DNA from: Niastella koreensis GR20-10
GTDB lineage: Bacteria > Bacteroidota > Bacteroidia > Chitinophagales > Chitinophagaceae
Assembly (NCBI RefSeq): GCF_000246855.1
Contig: NC_016609.1
Coordinates: 5,096,744-5,160,743, forward strand
DNA: 64,000 nucleotides
Direction: 5' to 3'
Shown here: piece by piece, positions 62,181 to 64,000 of the stretch
Layout: each line of letters opens with the position of its first letter
Numbering within the stretch: the first letter of the stretch is position 1
Notes under the pieces: model-generated
What the model was told of the DNA's origin: nothing
Databases searched by the model: none
What the model saw: only the letters and a program-made list of their open reading frames with translations
Program-made: the position numbers and the translations under genes

Positions 62181-62780
62181 TCATTTAAATACATAAGTGG
62201 CCAGGATGAGCATGGCCAGGGAAGTATTGCCCAGGTTGGATTTGAGTATTTTGAGGGCGAGATAGATCTGCTTTTTTACCGTTTCTTCAGAGATCTGCAA
62301 ACGTTGGGCTATTTCCCGGTGTGTTAAATGCTCCTGCCGGCTCAGGCGGAACACTTCCCGCATTTTATCGGGCATTTTATCCATTACCTGGTCAATACTG
62401 GCGGCCAGTTCGCGGGCATACAACTCCTCTTCAATAGAAGGCATGGTTTGGTTCGCTTCCATGTAAGTGGTGAAATCTTCGAGGTACCCTCCGTGGATCA
62501 TATTCCGCTCAATACGGTCGATACACTGATAGCGGATGGCAGTTTGTAAATAAGCCCGCAGGGTGGTAATGGCGAGGCTCTGGCGGCGGTTCCATAAAGA
62601 AACAAACAGTTCCTGCACGCAGTCCTCTGCTTCTTTCTGGGAGCGAAGCACGTTCATGGCTTCGCGAAAAAGTATTTTCCAGTAACGTTGGTAAATGGCG
62701 GTAAAGGCAGCCTGATCGTTTTGCGAAAGCTGTTGCAACAGATTCTGGTCAGTATGTAGTTCGTATTCAATTTGCTGCAT
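62181..62780 (-). CDS. ECF sigma factor (FecI-like), locus 2
   Basis: 199 aa. Region 2 has the segment LRSQKEAEDCVQELFVSLWN. The DNA-melting part is ITTLRAYLQTAIRYQCIDRI. Region 4 has HLTHREIAQRLQISEETVKK. It should activate locus 2 once FecR is triggered. First gene of the locus. It ends with a hydrophobic tail (LAMLILATYVFK) like its locus 1 relative. Confidence 0.93.
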   Translation of the reverse strand: MQQIEYELHTDQNLLQQLSQNDQAAFTAIYQRYWKILFREAMNVLRSQKEAEDCVQELFVSLWNRRQSLAITTLRAYLQTAIRYQCIDRIERNMIHGGYLEDFTTYMEANQTMPSIEEELYARELAASIDQVMDKMPDKMREVFRLSRQEHLTHREIAQRLQISEETVKKQIYLALKILKSNLGNTSLAMLILATYVFK

Positions 62781-62865
62781 TCTCCCAATTGCCTTACAGC
62801 GCTGAAATTACAATAAAAATATATAACGTATGTTAGCCTTATACAAACTATTGCTAAACAGTGCT

Positions 62866-62905
62866 AAACGGGGTATGATTTTCCAGATAAGATACCCCCG
62901 TTTTT
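62866..62905. terminator. Terminator-like hairpin upstream of the locus 2 sigma gene
   Basis: AAACGGGGTAT (62866-62876) can pair with ATACCCCCGTTT (62892-62903) with one bulged C, followed by Ts to 62905 on the plus strand. No plus-strand gene ends just before it, so it may be a leader structure of the sigma gene or a relic. Confidence 0.4.
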
Positions 62906-63088
62906 CCCGGTAAATCTGCGAACACACTTATTGCCAAAAACAACGCGGATATTGGCCAAAACAACACGTTTACAAAATAGCCGCTGTAAAAGAAAAAGAG
63001 TCTTTATTTTTGGATAGACATTACAGTTAGAACTTATCCTGTGCAATTAAAGTTTATTCTATATATCCGGTATCCCCTAAGCTATCCT

Positions 63089-63240
63089 ATGAAAAAGCTT
63101 GTTTTATTACTCATTTGCATCAATCAATTCCTTCCTGTATTTGCCGATACATTTATTGTAACCACCAATGCCAACAGTGGCCCGGGGTCCTTACGGGAAG
63201 CCATTATAACCGAATAAAATGCCAATCGCCGTACGTCTCT
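63089..63240 (+). pseudogene. Decayed beta-helix surface-protein gene start
   Basis: The ATG at 63089 opens a 42-codon frame: a good signal peptide (MKKLVLLLICINQFLPVFAD) followed by TFIVTTNANSGPGSLREAI, the typical first strand of large parallel-beta-helix/T9SS-type surface proteins. It stops at TAA 63215. After the stop the same frame reads NANRR, as expected from the continuing family pattern (…ITxANAN…), and then degenerates. I infer a nonsense change and loss of the rest. The region 62781-63088 before it and 63241-63385 after it hold no other gene. Confidence 0.6.
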
Positions 63241-63385
63241 GCTTTGGTGAATTCGTTAATTTTTGAGTATCCGTTGTAAACAGCGTTATACCTGTACAAT
63301 ATAACCATGGCGCCTGGTTGTATGGATACCGCTATGCCGTTTGTTTTTTACATCAATCAATTACCAAATCACTAAAACTTGCCAA

Positions 63386-64000
63386 ATGAATCGATTATCA
63401 TCAACCATTGTATGCGCAATCCTTTTCCCCGCACTTGTTGGCGCCTGTAAAAAGTCAGCAACACAAACTGAAGCAATGCAACAGGAACGACAGGCCAGCA
63501 CCGAAGCCACTCCTACCAGCGGCTGGACGCAAACATCCTATACCTACAGCATTCAAACACCCTGGAACCTGCCTCAATCTGACCGGTATAGTTATTCTTC
63601 CGGCGAACATCATTTCTGGATTTATAATGGAGATGCCTGTCAATTTGAAGGTTGTTCCACCGGGCCCCGTTCAGAATTACGGATGAACAATGATTATACT
63701 TCAGGCAGGCACCAGTTTGAAGGCGATGTATATATAGTTTCAGGCTCAGACGGTACAGACATTATGCAGGTATTTGGCGGCGTTACCAATGCCACCTCCC
63801 TTTTGCTTAAAATTACTGCTGCCAGCAGTGGCACCATTAAACGCTACGACAATGAAACACTTATGACCAGCGCGTACAACAAATGGATCCATGTGAACGT
63901 GCAACACGATGCCGACAATGGCAAAATATATGTGTACCTGAACAACACGTTAAAAGGCACTTTTGCAGACAGGGGCAATGCAAACCATTACTTCAAATGC
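63386..64000 (+). CDS. Polysaccharide-lyase-like jelly-roll lipoprotein, 3' end outside the window
   Basis: 205 codons are visible and the frame runs off the right edge. The lipoprotein signal ends ALVGACKKS (Cys21). The mature part is beta-rich. The motif RSELR at 95-99 (GPRSELRMNNDY) and YFK at 202-204 are signatures of alginate-lyase-like jelly rolls (PL7 and related). The second PL7 motif QIH/QVH appears here as QVF (128-130, DIMQVFGG), so the catalytic His is replaced. It may be a related lyase (PL20-like) or a glycan-binding relative. Anchored at the cell surface or periplasmically. The start is the only ATG that gives a signal peptide. Confidence 0.65.
   Translation, partial: MNRLSSTIVCAILFPALVGACKKSATQTEAMQQERQASTEATPTSGWTQTSYTYSIQTPWNLPQSDRYSYSSGEHHFWIYNGDACQFEGCSTGPRSELRMNNDYTSGRHQFEGDVYIVSGSDGTDIMQVFGGVTNATSLLLKITAASSGTIKRYDNETLMTSAYNKWIHVNVQHDADNGKIYVYLNNTLKGTFADRGNANHYFKC

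Noticed and set aside
62864-63046. 60-codon minus-strand ORF upstream of the locus 2 sigma gene
   Set aside because: Basic, Arg/Lys/Cys-rich sequence without a recognisable pattern, overlapping a hairpin; no support.
1-64000. tRNA or rRNA genes, riboswitches, replication origin, prophage or integrase
   Set aside because: No characteristic sequence or fold was found on reading either strand.

Overview
The window looks like a chromosomal segment of a Bacteroidota bacterium, most likely family Chitinophagaceae (Niastella/Chitinophaga-like). This is inferred from three SusC/SusD pairs, FecI-type sigma/FecR anti-sigma pairs placed upstream of STN-domain SusC proteins, many short lipoproteins with an N-terminal Cys, almost no Shine-Dalgarno sequences, and domain families typical of the phylum (DUF4843, PKD-like, DUF4302, Mx1-type metallopeptidase). 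No rRNA, tRNA, CRISPR, integrase or intact IS was seen.

Layout. 1-8.9 kb: the 3' part of an S9 oligopeptidase, a frameshifted small gene, an S33 hydrolase lipoprotein, two small orphan genes, an ABC ATPase with a membrane partner, and a convergent MacB/FtsX-like permease. 8.9-22.1 kb (minus strand): nutrient-uptake locus 1, in transcription order sigma factor, FecR, SusC with STN domain, SusD, DUF4843 lipoprotein, PKD-like lipoprotein, thioredoxin-like protein, large zinc metalloprotease, closed by a terminator. 22.1-30.3 kb (minus): an AraC-type regulator, a VOC/hemerythrin/small-protein operon and a TolC-RND-adaptor efflux operon. The two operons share an almost identical 26-bp upstream motif. 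30.3-31.1 kb: two truncated genes meeting at one junction. 31.1-35.4 kb (plus): an arsenic locus with ArsR, ArsM, aquaporin, metallophosphoesterase and SigZ, followed by a PAP2 phosphatase. Two near-identical palindromes mark ArsR operators.

35.4-39.9 kb: a repeat-rich spacer, a VOC protein, then a compact sigma/anti-sigma/STN-barrel module and a lipoprotein. 40.1-49.6 kb (plus): nutrient-uptake locus 3, with a lipoprotein, SusC without STN, SusD, an HExxH metallohydrolase lipoprotein and a DUF4302 lipoprotein. 49.7-51.9 kb (minus): a CvfB-like S1 protein and an S41 peptidase. 52.3-62.8 kb (minus): nutrient-uptake locus 2, which repeats locus 1 gene for gene except that it lacks the metalloprotease. 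62.8-64 kb: a decayed beta-helix surface-protein gene and the 5' part of a polysaccharide-lyase-like lipoprotein.

How it works together: loci 1 and 2 look like outer-membrane import machines switched on by substrate through STN-FecR-sigma signalling. The metalloprotease and thioredoxins suggest peptide or protein substrates, which is inference. The spacers carry several families of dispersed palindromes and short repeats, one of which appears to have entered the fecR coding sequence of locus 1 in frame.
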